A DNA stretch of 64,000 nucleotides from Puniceicoccaceae bacterium 5H (GCA_009772895.1 WOUP01000009.1:47247-111246); one strand, 5' to 3'. Positions 1 through 8,945 are shown, counted from the stretch's first letter. Numbers and translations: made by a program. The notes: generated by a model from the letters alone, not told the origin.

Positions 1-1306
1 CCTTCAGGATGCCCTCGAGCTCGTCGGAGTTGTCTTCCTGCTCGAGGCCCTTCTCCTTCACGATCGCCGCCGGGCGCTTGCCGGTCTGGAACATCTCGGT
101 GAAGACGTCCTTGGCCAGGTGTTTGGTCAGCTTGCCTTCGTCGATGATGCGTACCAGTTCGGCGATGTGGCTAGGCGTGATGAGCAGCTGACTCATCGGC
201 AACAAGCCGTCTTCCTCGCCCGCCGCGCGCTCGCGCTGCAGCTCGTTGGCGATGTAGTTGGCGATCGCCTTCGGGTTTTGGTCGTATTCGGCGTGGGCCA
301 GCTCAAAGAAGCGGCTCAGCTCGAAGTCGTAGCAAATGACGGACGTGAGCGTATAGGGGAAGTCATACTGCTCCATGTAGCGCCGCTGCTGGTCGAAGAC
401 GCCTTCCGGCAGCTCGGCGCGGAGGGCTTCGACGCGCTCACGCGGCAGGCGCACCGGCATGAGGTCGGGATCCGGGAAGTAGCGGTAATCGTGCGCCTCT
501 TCCTTGCTGCGCATGCTGGTGGTAACGCCCGATTCGGCATCCCAGCGACGGGTCTCCTGGATCACGGTACCGCCTTTTTCGTAGACCTTGGCCTGGCGGC
601 GGATCTCGTAGGCGATGGCGTTGCGCACGCCGGAGATGGAGTTGAGGTTCTTCATCTCGCAACGCTTATTGAGGTAGTCCGCGCCCTGGGGCCGCACGCT
701 CACATTGGCGTCGCAGCGCATCTGCCCCTTTTCCATGTCACAATCACTGATGCCGGCGGCCACGAGGTGCATGCGCAGGCTCTGCAGCAACGCTACGGCT
801 TCCTCCGGCGAACGCAGGTCGGGCTGAGTCACGATTTCAAGCAGAGGCGTGCCGGCGCGGTTATAGTCGACCAGCGAATCGAAGTCGTAGTGGTTGAGCT
901 TGCCCACGTCTTCCTCGAGGTGCGCGTGATCGAGGCGGATATGCTTGTGCTCACCCATCACATTGCGGGATGGCCCGGGCAGCTCGATCTCGACTTCGCC
1001 GCCGACCACGATGGGCTCATGCAGCTGCGTGAGCTGGTAGTTCTTGGGCGAGTCGGGGTAAAAGTAGTTCTTGCGATCCCAGCGGCACACTTCGGGCACT
1101 TCGGCGCCGAAGACGAGGCCCATGCGTACGCTCTGCTCGATCGCCGCAAGGTTGAGCACCGGCAACACCCCGGGCAGCCCCATGATGACCGGGTTGGTCA
1201 GCGTGTTCGGCTCGTGCCCGAAGCCCTGCTCCACCCGGGTAAACATTTTCGTGCGCGTCTTCAGCTGCACGTGCACTTCAAGACCGATGACGGCTTCGTA
1301 TTCCAT
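1..1306 (-). CDS. gatB: Aspartyl/glutamyl-tRNA amidotransferase subunit B (3' end beyond window)
   Basis: GatB is the kinase and tRNA-binding subunit of the GatCAB complex, which converts misacylated Glu-tRNA(Gln) or Asp-tRNA(Asn) to the amide form in the cytoplasm. Translation from the ATG at 1306 begins MEYEAVIGLEVHVQLKT, the family's characteristic start. About 435 codons are visible, running to a typical C-terminal tail-domain sequence (IVKEKGLEQEDNSDELEG); the stop lies beyond base 1. The frame is open throughout. It is the last of a gatC-methyltransferase-gatA-gatB run on the minus strand, separated from gatA by an AT-rich spacer carrying an inverted repeat. Identity is very secure; only the 3' end is missing. 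Confidence 0.96.
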   Translation of the reverse strand, partial: MEYEAVIGLEVHVQLKTRTKMFTRVEQGFGHEPNTLTNPVIMGLPGVLPVLNLAAIEQSVRMGLVFGAEVPEVCRWDRKNYFYPDSPKNYQLTQLHEPIVVGGEVEIELPGPSRNVMGEHKHIRLDHAHLEEDVGKLNHYDFDSLVDYNRAGTPLLEIVTQPDLRSPEEAVALLQSLRMHLVAAGISDCDMEKGQMRCDANVSVRPQGADYLNKRCEMKNLNSISGVRNAIAYEIRRQAKVYEKGGTVIQETRRWDAESGVTTSMRSKEEAHDYRYFPDPDLMPVRLPRERVEALRAELPEGVFDQQRRYMEQYDFPYTLTSVICYDFELSRFFELAHAEYDQNPKAIANYIANELQRERAAGEEDGLLPMSQLLITPSHIAELVRIIDEGKLTKHLAKDVFTEMFQTGKRPAAIVKEKGLEQEDNSDELEGILK

Positions 1307-1325
1307 GAAAAGGGGAAATATGAAA

Positions 1326-1410
1326 CAGGAGTTAAAAGGAGTTAAAAAGAAGGAATATTAACAATAGAGTTTTCTGCTATTACTTTGATCTGAACTCCTT
1401 TTGACTCCTG
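1326..1410. repeat. 18-bp inverted repeat with nested hairpin between gatA and gatB
   Basis: The left arm caggagttaaaaggagtt (1326-1343) is complementary to aactccttttgactcctg (1393-1410) with one G-T position. The 49-nt spacer holds a second small stem, aatag (1363-1367) with ctatt (1377-1381). The spacer is strikingly AT-rich against GC-rich flanks. It may be an interspersed palindromic element or an RNA processing/attenuation hairpin in the gat transcript. No second copy was seen in the window. Confidence 0.6.
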
Positions 1411-1425
1411 CTCCTATTAAGGCGT

Positions 1426-2892
1426 TTAAAGGTTCGGGTGGGTGGTTTTCCAGTCGTGGGCCTGCTCGTAGGCGTGGGCGATCTGGAAGAGTTCGGATTC
1501 CTTGAATGGCTGGCCGATGACTTGCAGGCCGATAGGCAGTTTGTCCTGGGTAAAGCCGCAGGGCATGCTCAGGCCGGGCAGGCCTGCCAGGTTGACCGAA
1601 ATCGTGTAGATGTCGGCCAGGTACATCGAGAGCGGGTCGTCCTTCTTTTCGCCGAGCTTGAAAGCCGCCGTGGGCGAAGTCGGCGTCAGGATCGCATCGA
1701 CCTGCTCAAAGGCCTTGAGGTAGTCGTTGCGAATCAGCGTGCGCACCTTTTGGGCGCGCAGATAATAGGCGTCGTAGTAGCCGCTGGAGAGCACGTAGGT
1801 GCCGAGCAGGATACGGCGCTTCACCTCGGGCCCGAAGCCTTCGCCGCGGGACTTGAAGTAGAGGTCGATCGCGTCCTTGGCCTCGCTGCTGCGGTGGCCA
1901 TAGCGCACCCCGTCGTAACGGGCGAGGTTGGACGAGGCCTCCGCCGGGGCCAACACGTAATAGACGGGCACGGACAACTCGTTGTGCGGTAGCGAAATCT
2001 CGACGATCTCGCAGCCCTGGGCCTCATACCACTGGATCGCCCGCTGCACGGCCTCCTTCACCTCGGGGTCGAGGCCTTCGCCGAAGAACTCGGTCGGCAC
2101 GCCCAGGCGCCACTTCTTCGGAGCCTCCTGCAGCGCCGCCCGATAGTCCGGGATGCTGGTGTTGAACGACGTGGAGTCGAGCGGATCGTAACCGGCAATC
2201 GTCTGGAGCAGCAAAGCGGCGTCTTCCACCGTGTGCGCCATCGGGCCGATCTGGTCGAGCGAAGAGGCGAAGGCCGCCAGACCGTAGCGCGAAACGAGGC
2301 CGTAGGTCGGCTTCATGCCCACGATGCCGCAGAGGGAAGCCGGTTGGCGAATCGAGCCCCCGGTGTCCGAACCGAGACTGAGGGGCGTTTCACCCGCCGC
2401 GACACAGGCCGCACTGCCGCCGGAAGAGCCGCCGGGGATGCGCTCGGTATCCCACGGGTTGAAGGTCGGGCCGAACGCGCTGTTTTCGCACGAACTGCCC
2501 ATCGCAAATTCGTCCATGTTGAGGCGGCCGAGCAGGACCGCCCCGGCGTTCTTCAGCTTGAGCGTCGTGGTCGCGTCGTAGGGGCTGACGAAGGGCTCGA
2601 GCATCTTGCTGGCGGCCGTCAGCGGCAGATCCTTGATGGAAATAACGTTTTTGAGACTCACCGGGATGCCGTCGAGCGGACCCCGCACCTGCCCCAACTG
2701 GCGGCGTTGGTCGGCTTGATCCGCCTGCTCCAGCGCATAATCCGTGTGGAGGTCGAGGTAGGCGTGCACACTGGGTTCCACCGCCTGCGCGCGCGCAATA
2801 AAGGCCTCCGTAAGGTCGCGGGAGGTCACCTCCCCTTTTTCCAGGAGAGCGGAGAGCGCGGTGGCGCTTTGCCAAATCAAATCTGTAGCCAT
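1426..2892 (-). CDS. gatA: Aspartyl/glutamyl-tRNA amidotransferase subunit A
   Basis: GatA is the glutaminase subunit that releases ammonia for transamidation by GatB. The 488-residue product has the amidase-signature layout: the catalytic Lys in SLKNVISIKD, the Ser-rich GGSSGGSAACVAAG loop, and GSDTGGSIRQPASLCG carrying the cis-Ser and the nucleophile Ser. I chose the ATG at 2892 (MATDLIWQSATALSALL) because it gives the usual family N-terminus; an in-frame start 66 bases upstream would add an atypical Pro-rich stretch. It lies between an inserted methyltransferase gene and gatB and is probably co-transcribed with gatC. Confidence 0.96.
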   Translation of the reverse strand: MATDLIWQSATALSALLEKGEVTSRDLTEAFIARAQAVEPSVHAYLDLHTDYALEQADQADQRRQLGQVRGPLDGIPVSLKNVISIKDLPLTAASKMLEPFVSPYDATTTLKLKNAGAVLLGRLNMDEFAMGSSCENSAFGPTFNPWDTERIPGGSSGGSAACVAAGETPLSLGSDTGGSIRQPASLCGIVGMKPTYGLVSRYGLAAFASSLDQIGPMAHTVEDAALLLQTIAGYDPLDSTSFNTSIPDYRAALQEAPKKWRLGVPTEFFGEGLDPEVKEAVQRAIQWYEAQGCEIVEISLPHNELSVPVYYVLAPAEASSNLARYDGVRYGHRSSEAKDAIDLYFKSRGEGFGPEVKRRILLGTYVLSSGYYDAYYLRAQKVRTLIRNDYLKAFEQVDAILTPTSPTAAFKLGEKKDDPLSMYLADIYTISVNLAGLPGLSMPCGFTQDKLPIGLQVIGQPFKESELFQIAHAYEQAHDWKTTHPNL

Positions 2893-2914
2893 TACTGAGG
2901 GATGCGAAAAGGGA

Positions 2915-3658
2915 TCAACGGGCGCGGCTGGCGGGGCGAGCTCCCGCGAAGGCCGCAAAACAGGTATGTTTATGCAGGATGTCGAGCGAGGTAAACCCCT
3001 GTTTCTGCATCAGCCCAAGCTGATACAACAGGGGGCGCGGCGAATCTTCTTCGTCGATATAGGAAAGCACTTTTTCGCGATAGGCGGGGCCGTCCAGACT
3101 CTCGAGGTAGGCCCCGTATTGCTGCCACTGCAGAGCGCCGACAAGCGGATCGGTATGCTCCACGAGATCGGAGACAAACAACCAGCCACCCGGCTTGAGC
3201 CAGCGGAAGAGTTGGGCGTAGGCGGCCTCCCACTGGGCATCCTCGCGCAAGTGGTGCAGCACGGCAGCCGCGACGATGATGTCGAAGGAGTCCTCCGGCA
3301 GGTCGACTTCGCGCAGGTCGGCCTGGTGCAGGTTCACGGTGCCGGAGCTAGCGTCCTGCAAGCGTTGTTGCGCCCGCTCGAGCATCGGCTGGCTGAGATC
3401 CACCAGATCGAAATCCAGCGGACGCATGAACTGCTGCTGCAGCATCAGCGAGTAATTGCCGGCGCCACAGCCGAGATCGAGCACGCGCTGGGCGCCAGAG
3501 CAGCAAACGCGGGCCGTTTCGGTGATCTGTTCCAGCATGAGGCGCCCGTCCAAGGCGGCAACCTGCCCGGTTTCGAGTTTGGAAAACCGCTCCACATCCG
3601 CATCGAAGCGGGCGCGAATGGTATCGACGGAAGACTTTTCGTGTAAAGGGCGAGACAC
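2915..3658 (-). CDS. Class I SAM-dependent methyltransferase inside the gat operon
   Basis: This is a 247-residue protein with a Rossmann methyltransferase core. Motif I is VLDLGCGAGNY at about residues 60-70, followed by an acidic post-I region (DFDLVDLS) and a motif IV-like DIIVAAAVLHHL. The C-terminal part contains LKPGGWLFVSDLV, typical of small-molecule or class-11-type methyltransferases. The start is GTG at 3658, with no nearer ATG that keeps the N-terminal helix. It sits 23 bases downstream of gatC and 22 bases upstream of gatA on the same strand, so it is almost certainly co-transcribed. The substrate cannot be read from the sequence; a link to translation is only positional. Confidence 0.85.
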   Translation of the reverse strand: MSRPLHEKSSVDTIRARFDADVERFSKLETGQVAALDGRLMLEQITETARVCCSGAQRVLDLGCGAGNYSLMLQQQFMRPLDFDLVDLSQPMLERAQQRLQDASSGTVNLHQADLREVDLPEDSFDIIVAAAVLHHLREDAQWEAAYAQLFRWLKPGGWLFVSDLVEHTDPLVGALQWQQYGAYLESLDGPAYREKVLSYIDEEDSPRPLLYQLGLMQKQGFTSLDILHKHTCFAAFAGARPASRAR

Positions 3659-3681
3659 GGGGGGTGCGTTTCGGGCTGGGC

Positions 3682-3981
3682 TCAGGCGTCTTCGACCACC
3701 TTGGGCACGACGACCATGTTCTCGCGCTGGGCGGGTGCGTTGCGCATGGCCTCTTCCGGACGGAAGGAGGGTGCGGGTTCATCCACGCCCCACACGTTTT
3801 CGACCGGGAAGGCGTGCGCGGTCGGCTCGATCCCGCTCACGTCCACCGCCTTGAGTTTTTCGAAATACTCCAGGATCGACGCAAACTGGTCGGCGAATCG
3901 CGCCTTTTCCTCAGGCGTCAACTCGATGCGGGCCAAGTTGGCCACGTAATCCAAATCCATTGCCGGCGCTTGCTCTGACAT
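3682..3981 (-). CDS. gatC: Aspartyl/glutamyl-tRNA amidotransferase subunit C
   Basis: GatC is the small scaffold that joins GatA and GatB. The 99-residue product contains the family helices (DYVANLARIELTPEEKARF), the linker region around LKAVDVSGIEPTAHA, and the C-terminal APQRENM-type belt (APAQRENMVVVPKVVEDA). The ATG at 3981 (MSEQAPAMDLDY) gives normal GatC length; an upstream in-frame ATG at 4053 would add 24 unrelated residues. It is the first gene of the minus-strand gat cluster, divergent from the PEP-CTERM-like gene at 4097. Confidence 0.93.
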   Translation of the reverse strand: MSEQAPAMDLDYVANLARIELTPEEKARFADQFASILEYFEKLKAVDVSGIEPTAHAFPVENVWGVDEPAPSFRPEEAMRNAPAQRENMVVVPKVVEDA

Positions 3982-4096
3982 AATCCCAAAGGCGTAGAGG
4001 GGCGCCGCCTGAGTGGCAAGTGCGTAAAACACCTTTACGGTTAATCGACTCATGCTCCTTGCCGAAACAAAGAGGTCGCGCTAATCTACTACTGCC

Positions 4097-4834
4097 ATGA
4101 ACGTCTCATCGCTCTCCCGTCTCTGCTATGGGCTCGGATGCTCCCTGGCACTCGCCGCGTCCACCCAAGCTTTTGTCATCACCCAGGAATCCTTCGAGAC
4201 CATTCCGGGGGCCGCCTACACCCTTTCCAATACCTTCGACGACGGCACCGGAGATTTCTTCGATCGCTACGAAGTGCCGGACCTCACCAATCTGTACCGT
4301 AGCGACTTCCAAAACGGCTGGGACGGCAACTACGGGATCATGGGACAAGACTTCAACGGCGAGGGCTACGATGCGACCCAGGTCGTCGCCATTTCCAACA
4401 TCGACACGTCCCTTTTTCAGGATTTGACGGTCAGCTTTTCCGTCGGGGCCATCAGCGACAGCGAGTTTCCGACCTATGAGCCGGAAGATGGCGACTCCAT
4501 CGAACTCTACGCCACGTTCGACAGCGGTCCGCGCTATCTGGTCGCAGCCTTCCGCACCAATGGCTCCGCCGGTGATCTGTATAACGATACCGACCTCGAC
4601 GGGGTTGGAGACGGGGCCGGCCTGACCGAGAGCCTCGCTGAATTTATCTTTCCGCTCAATAACACCGGCAACCTGCTGACGCTCGAATTCGAGATGACGA
4701 GCACGGATTCCTTTGAGACGCTGGCGCTTGACGACGTGGTGCTCGAAGGCGTAGCGGTGCCTGAATCCTCGACGGCTGCCCTGGCCGCTGCGGCCGCCGC
4801 CGGGCTCCTGGTCATGAGCCGGCGCAAGCGTTAG
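4097..4834 (+). CDS. Secreted protein with PEP-CTERM-like sorting tail
   Basis: The 245-residue protein has an N-terminal signal peptide (hydrophobic LGCSLALAASTQAF) and a C-terminal tripartite tail: VPESSTAALAAAAAAGLL, a short hydrophobic stretch, then SRRKR. This matches the PEP-CTERM exosortase signal, except that the canonical Pro after VPE is Ser, a variant I recall from verrucomicrobial proteins. The body is acidic and rich in Asp, Thr and Ser, with Asp-rich turns (DTDLDGVGDGAG) that could bind calcium and a likely beta-sandwich ending LALDDVVLEGV. Predicted location is the outer surface after exosortase processing. Function is unknown. It stands alone, divergent from gatC and convergent with pheT across a shared terminator. 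Confidence 0.8.
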   Translation: MNVSSLSRLCYGLGCSLALAASTQAFVITQESFETIPGAAYTLSNTFDDGTGDFFDRYEVPDLTNLYRSDFQNGWDGNYGIMGQDFNGEGYDATQVVAISNIDTSLFQDLTVSFSVGAISDSEFPTYEPEDGDSIELYATFDSGPRYLVAAFRTNGSAGDLYNDTDLDGVGDGAGLTESLAEFIFPLNNTGNLLTLEFEMTSTDSFETLALDDVVLEGVAVPESSTAALAAAAAAGLLVMSRRKR

Positions 4835-4866
4835 AATTTTAGACAGACAGTCTCAATTACAAAAAG

Positions 4867-4898
4867 AAAAGGACTCAGGTCAGGGCCTGAGTCCTTTT
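4867..4898. terminator. Bidirectional rho-independent terminator
   Basis: A 13-bp perfect stem, aaaaggactcagg (4867-4879) with cctgagtcctttt (4886-4898), encloses a 6-nt loop. A-tracts and T-tracts flank it on both strands. It sits between the convergent ends of the PEP-CTERM-like gene and pheT. Confidence 0.88.
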
Positions 4899-4926
4899 CG
4901 CGTACAAATGCGATGCAGCCGGTAAG

Positions 4927-7368
4927 TTAGGCCCGCACTTCGTAGCCCGTGCCCTTGGTTACCTGATGCTGGATCTGGGTGAAGGCGGCGTTGACTTCCT
5001 TTTCGTTCAACGTGCGCTCCGGGCTGCGGAAGGTCAGCGCAAAGGCGAGGCTCTTCTTGCCCTCCGGTAGACCCTGGCCGAGGTAGACGTCGAACACATC
5101 GACCTGCTCCAGCGCGAAGTCCTTGCCGGTCGCCTTGCGGCCCACCGTCTCCAGCTTGTTCTTGACCTTGCCTGCGGGCTCGGAGGCATCGACCAGCAGC
5201 GCGAGGTCGCGGGTGGCGGTCGGGAACTGGCTGAAGGCGCTGTAGCGCGAGCGCTTGGGCGGACGCTGCAGGAAGTCGGGCGTGAGCACGATCTCGCCGG
5301 CCAGCACCCCACCCTCGATCTCGGTATCGTGGGTCAGCTTGATGTTGAGCAGGCCAAACTGGGCTTCGAATCCCATCTGCAGGCGGCCGAAGCCGGCACT
5401 GTGGCCCGCCTGCCAAACTGTTTCGCCTTCCATCGCTGCGAAGCGATTGGAGTCGACGTTGACGCCAATCGCCTTGAGCAGTTCCTGAACGGTCGCCGAA
5501 GCGGTGTAGAAATCGGGCTTTTCGCGCTGGCTCCACTGCGAAGGCTGCTGCTGCGAAATCACAAACGCGATCGAGAGCAATTCGTGGGTCTTGCTCTGGA
5601 ACTCGCGGAAGACCCGACCGGTCTCGAACAGGCGCTGGGGCTCGTTGCCGCGAGCCTGGTTAAGCGCGAGGCATTCGAGCAGCCCCGGCAGCAGCGACGG
5701 GCGCAGATGGCTCTGGTCGGACGCCAGCGGATTCTGCAGCGCGAGGTTCACCGGATTGGCGGCGGCGGCCCAGGTCTTCAACTCGGCTTCCGGACGCAGC
5801 GTATAGTGCATCGCTTCGTTGAAGCCCTTGCCGACCAACACGCGGGAAGCGGCACGCGTCACCAGTGCGGAGCGGCTGTCTTCGGCCAGGAGGCTCGGGA
5901 AGCGGCTCGTCGTCTCCGGGATCTTCTCGCAGCCGTAAATGCGCAGGACTTCTTCCACCAGGTCGATCGGCCGGTAGAGGTCGAGGCGGTAGCTCGGGAT
6001 GCCGACGCGCAACATGCGGTTGCCCTCGCTGTCTTCCCCCCGGCGCACATCCAGCTCGAGGAAGCTGAGGCAATCGACCACGACTTCCTCGTCGATGATG
6101 AAGCCGAGGCGGTCGTAGATAAAGGGCAGCGATACCTCGATCACCTTCTCGACCATCGGCGGCTCACCGGCGACGAGCGGCTTGCCCATCAGTTCGCCGC
6201 CGGTCACCTGAACGATCAGGTCGATCGCGCGCATGGCGGCAAATTCGGCGCCCTTGGGATCGATCCCACGCTCGTAGCGGTAAGAGCTGTCCGTCGAAAG
6301 GCCGTATTGGCGGGAGGTGCGGCGGATGAACGAGGCGCGGAAGTAGGCGACCTCGAGGAAAATGTCGGTAGTCGTTTCGTCGACTTCGGCGTCAACGGAG
6401 CCCATGACACCCGCGATCACGAGGGGACGTTCGGCGTCGGCAATCACCAGCGTGTCCGTCGTCAGCTCACGCTCCTTGTGGTCGAGGGTGGTAATCTTTT
6501 CGCCTTCGCCCGCGAGACGGACCACGACGGTGCTGCCGTTGATCTTCTTCACATCGAAGGCGTGCATCGGGTGCCCCAGCTCGTGCAACACGTAGTTGGT
6601 GATGTCGACCACGTTGTTGATCGGGCGCAGGCCGATGGACTGGAGGGCGCGTTTGAGCCACTTCGGGCTCTCCTGCACCTTCACGTTGCGGATCGAGTAA
6701 CCGAGGTAGTGCGGGCAGCGGTCATCGGCTTCCACATGCAGCGCACCGACGAGGGAGCCACCGGGGCCTTTGGTCGTATCCACGGTGATCTCGGGATAGC
6801 GCAGCTCGCGACGGAACCAGGCCGCCAGTTCGCGCGCCAAACCGATGTGGCTGAGTGCGTCCGGACGATTGGGCGTCACCTCGACGTCGAAGATCGAGTC
6901 GTTGTCGGAGAACACGTCGTTGATGGGCGTGCCGATCTCCGGACGATCCGTGAGGATCGCGATGCCGTCGGATGCTTCGGCCAAACCGAGTTCTGACTCG
7001 CTGCAGAGCATGCCGTTGCTCTGCACGCCGCGCATCTTGCGGGGCTCGATCTTAAAGTCGCCCGGCAGCACGGCACCCGGCAGGGCCGCAATCACACGAT
7101 CGTTCTGCTTGAAGTTCTTGGCGCCGCAGATGATTTGCTGCGGCTCGCCCTGCCCCACATCCACGCGACAGACGGAGAGCTTGTCGGCGTCGGGGTGCGG
7201 TTCGTAGGAAAGGATCTCGCCCACGACCACGTGATCGAATTGCGGCAGACCGGTCTGCTCGATGCCTTCGACCTCGAAGCCCACCATCGTGAGCCCGTGG
7301 GCGATCTCATCGTTGCTCTGGTCGCTGAGTTCGACGTAGTGCTGGAGCCAGTTACGGGAAATTTTCAT
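4927..7368 (-). CDS. pheT: Phenylalanyl-tRNA synthetase beta subunit
   Basis: PheT is the large subunit of the alpha2-beta2 synthetase that charges tRNA(Phe). The 813-residue product is of normal bacterial length. It starts MKISRNWLQHYVEL, has the EMAP/OB-type tRNA-binding domain at about residues 40-150 (GEILSYEPHPDADKLSVCRV), then the B3/B4 editing and B5 domains. It ends with an FDX-ACB anticodon-binding domain beginning near SRYSAFSQFPTATRDLALLVD. It follows pheS by 39 bases on the same strand, so the two subunits are co-expressed. A strong terminator lies just past its stop. Confidence 0.97.
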   Translation of the reverse strand: MKISRNWLQHYVELSDQSNDEIAHGLTMVGFEVEGIEQTGLPQFDHVVVGEILSYEPHPDADKLSVCRVDVGQGEPQQIICGAKNFKQNDRVIAALPGAVLPGDFKIEPRKMRGVQSNGMLCSESELGLAEASDGIAILTDRPEIGTPINDVFSDNDSIFDVEVTPNRPDALSHIGLARELAAWFRRELRYPEITVDTTKGPGGSLVGALHVEADDRCPHYLGYSIRNVKVQESPKWLKRALQSIGLRPINNVVDITNYVLHELGHPMHAFDVKKINGSTVVVRLAGEGEKITTLDHKERELTTDTLVIADAERPLVIAGVMGSVDAEVDETTTDIFLEVAYFRASFIRRTSRQYGLSTDSSYRYERGIDPKGAEFAAMRAIDLIVQVTGGELMGKPLVAGEPPMVEKVIEVSLPFIYDRLGFIIDEEVVVDCLSFLELDVRRGEDSEGNRMLRVGIPSYRLDLYRPIDLVEEVLRIYGCEKIPETTSRFPSLLAEDSRSALVTRAASRVLVGKGFNEAMHYTLRPEAELKTWAAAANPVNLALQNPLASDQSHLRPSLLPGLLECLALNQARGNEPQRLFETGRVFREFQSKTHELLSIAFVISQQQPSQWSQREKPDFYTASATVQELLKAIGVNVDSNRFAAMEGETVWQAGHSAGFGRLQMGFEAQFGLLNIKLTHDTEIEGGVLAGEIVLTPDFLQRPPKRSRYSAFSQFPTATRDLALLVDASEPAGKVKNKLETVGRKATGKDFALEQVDVFDVYLGQGLPEGKKSLAFALTFRSPERTLNEKEVNAAFTQIQHQVTKGTGYEVRA

Positions 7369-7407
7369 GTCAGGCTATCCGTAAAGGAATTCTCGGGAGA
7401 CAGGCGC

Positions 7408-8448
7408 CTAGGCAAACTGGCGCAGCAGGCGGAGGTCGTTCTGGTAGAGGTAGCGGATATCGTCCACGCCGTAGAGCGTCATCGCGATGCGCTCGATACC
7501 GAGGCCGAAGGCGTAGCCGCTCCACTCGTTGGGATCCAGGCCGACTTCTTCGAGCACGGTCGGGTCGACCATGCCGCAGCCCATGATCTCGATCCAGTCA
7601 CTGCCGACCTTGCCGAGGTGGCTGGCCTTGAAGTCGACCTCGAAGCTGGGCTCCGTGTAACCAAAATAGTGCGGGCGGAAGCGAATCTGCGCTTCATTGC
7701 CGAGCAGACTCTTGAAGAGATAATCGAGGTCCGCCTTCAGGTCCGTCACCGTCACGCCACGGTCGACATACAGGGCCTCGATCTGGTGAAAGTTGGCGCT
7801 GTGGGTTGCATCCGCGGTATCGCGGCGGAAGCAGCGGCCCGGGCAGAGGATGCGCAGCGGCGGCTTTTCGCTCAGCATGGTGCGAATTTGCACGCTGGAG
7901 GTGTGGGTGCGCAGCAGGTAACGCTCGGTGCCCTTGCGGGAGACGTTGCCGATCCTGGCCTCCGGATCCATGTAATAGGTATCCTGGGCGTCCCGCGCGG
8001 GGTGATCGGCCGGCGTATTGAGGGCGTCGAAGCAGTAGTATTCGGTCTCGATCTCCGGGCCGTCAGCGACGGTAAAGCCGATCTTGCGCATCACGCGGCA
8101 GATCTCTTCGCGCACCTGGGTGATGAGGTGAGTGCTGCCGGGCTGCGGGTCCGGGCTGGGCAAGGTCACGTCCACCGCGGGCCCGATCTGCTTTTGCAGC
8201 TCCAGCTCTTCCAGCTGGGCAAACTTGGCATCGTAGAGCTCCTGCAGGCGCGTCTTGTATTGGTTGATCAGCTTGCCGGCGGTAGGGCGCTCGGCGGGCG
8301 GTAGCTTGCCGATCGTCTTCGTCACGGCGGTAAAGCTGCCATTCGGCCCGCTGATAGTCGCCCGGTATTGCTCGAAAGCCGCCGGGGTCTGAATTTCGGG
8401 GAGATCGCGCTCTACTTGCGCGAGGATCGCTTGCAATTCGGCTTCCAT
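7408..8448 (-). CDS. pheS: Phenylalanyl-tRNA synthetase alpha subunit
   Basis: PheS is the catalytic class II aaRS subunit. The 346-residue product has an N-terminal coiled-coil arm, motif 2 near ILCPGRCFRRDTADATH, the substrate-site segment FHQIEALYVDRGVT, and the C-terminal motif 3 (YAFGLGIERIAMTLYGV). I chose the ATG at 8448 (MEAELQAILAQVE); a start 7 codons upstream is possible but atypical. The preceding 528 bases are non-coding and hold two terminator-like hairpins, suggesting regulation before pheS. Confidence 0.96.
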   Translation of the reverse strand: MEAELQAILAQVERDLPEIQTPAAFEQYRATISGPNGSFTAVTKTIGKLPPAERPTAGKLINQYKTRLQELYDAKFAQLEELELQKQIGPAVDVTLPSPDPQPGSTHLITQVREEICRVMRKIGFTVADGPEIETEYYCFDALNTPADHPARDAQDTYYMDPEARIGNVSRKGTERYLLRTHTSSVQIRTMLSEKPPLRILCPGRCFRRDTADATHSANFHQIEALYVDRGVTVTDLKADLDYLFKSLLGNEAQIRFRPHYFGYTEPSFEVDFKASHLGKVGSDWIEIMGCGMVDPTVLEEVGLDPNEWSGYAFGLGIERIAMTLYGVDDIRYLYQNDLRLLRQFA

Positions 8449-8698
8449 GAGTAGGAACGGCCAGCGCACACGATTGCCTCGCCTTTGGCAAGGAGAGAAA
8501 CACCCTGCATCGGATGAACGTGAGGTAAGAATTATCCTACCTGCTGATTTTGGTTAATTTTGTTCACTTATAAGAGGTCGCAGCCTCAGACGCGAGACAT
8601 CCATTTCACGAAATTCTCTGTCCGTAGACCCTGCCCTAACTCCCCTTTCGCGTGCCTCAATCCCAAGGGTTCATCCATGATGGAACTCGTTACCTCAC

Positions 8699-8731
8699 AA
8701 AAAACGACGACCCGCCATGGGTCGCCGTCGT
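8699..8731 (-). terminator. Terminator or attenuator hairpin upstream of pheS
   Basis: On the minus strand acgacg(gcg)accc pairs with gggtcgtcgt across a short loop, with a 3-nt bulge, and is followed directly by six T residues. No gene ends just upstream, so it would interrupt transcripts entering the pheS leader. Confidence 0.55.
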
Positions 8732-8912
8732 ATCTCAAGTTCTCGCTTTACTTCAATTGTTAAAGGCTTCCAGATGCCGGAGTACATCCCTCGGACCCGG
8801 AATAAACGATACCTTAGCAGAGCTGCCCGATTCCGAGTGAAGAATAGGACGAACGGCGACGGGCCTCCACGAGCGGAACCCACCCTTGTGATATCGAGGC
8901 TTCCGACGCGGA

Positions 8913-8945
8913 TAAAAAAAAGCCCGGCAGCGAGCGCTACCGGGC
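8913..8945 (-). terminator. Rho-independent terminator after rplT
   Basis: On the minus strand gcccggtagcg pairs with cgctgccgggc (8922-8945), followed by a run of eight T residues. It lies 32 bases after the rplT stop. Confidence 0.85.

Noticed and set aside
8560..8763. 67-codon plus-strand open frame between rplT and pheS
   Set aside because: It crosses the terminator-like hairpin, shows no protein family features, and runs opposite to the flanking operon.
8840..8900. T-box-like sequence AAGGGTGGGTTCCGC on the minus strand upstream of pheS
   Set aside because: Only the short AGGGTGG core matches. The expected terminator/antiterminator overlap and specifier stem were not found, and such a core is expected by chance several times in 64 kb.
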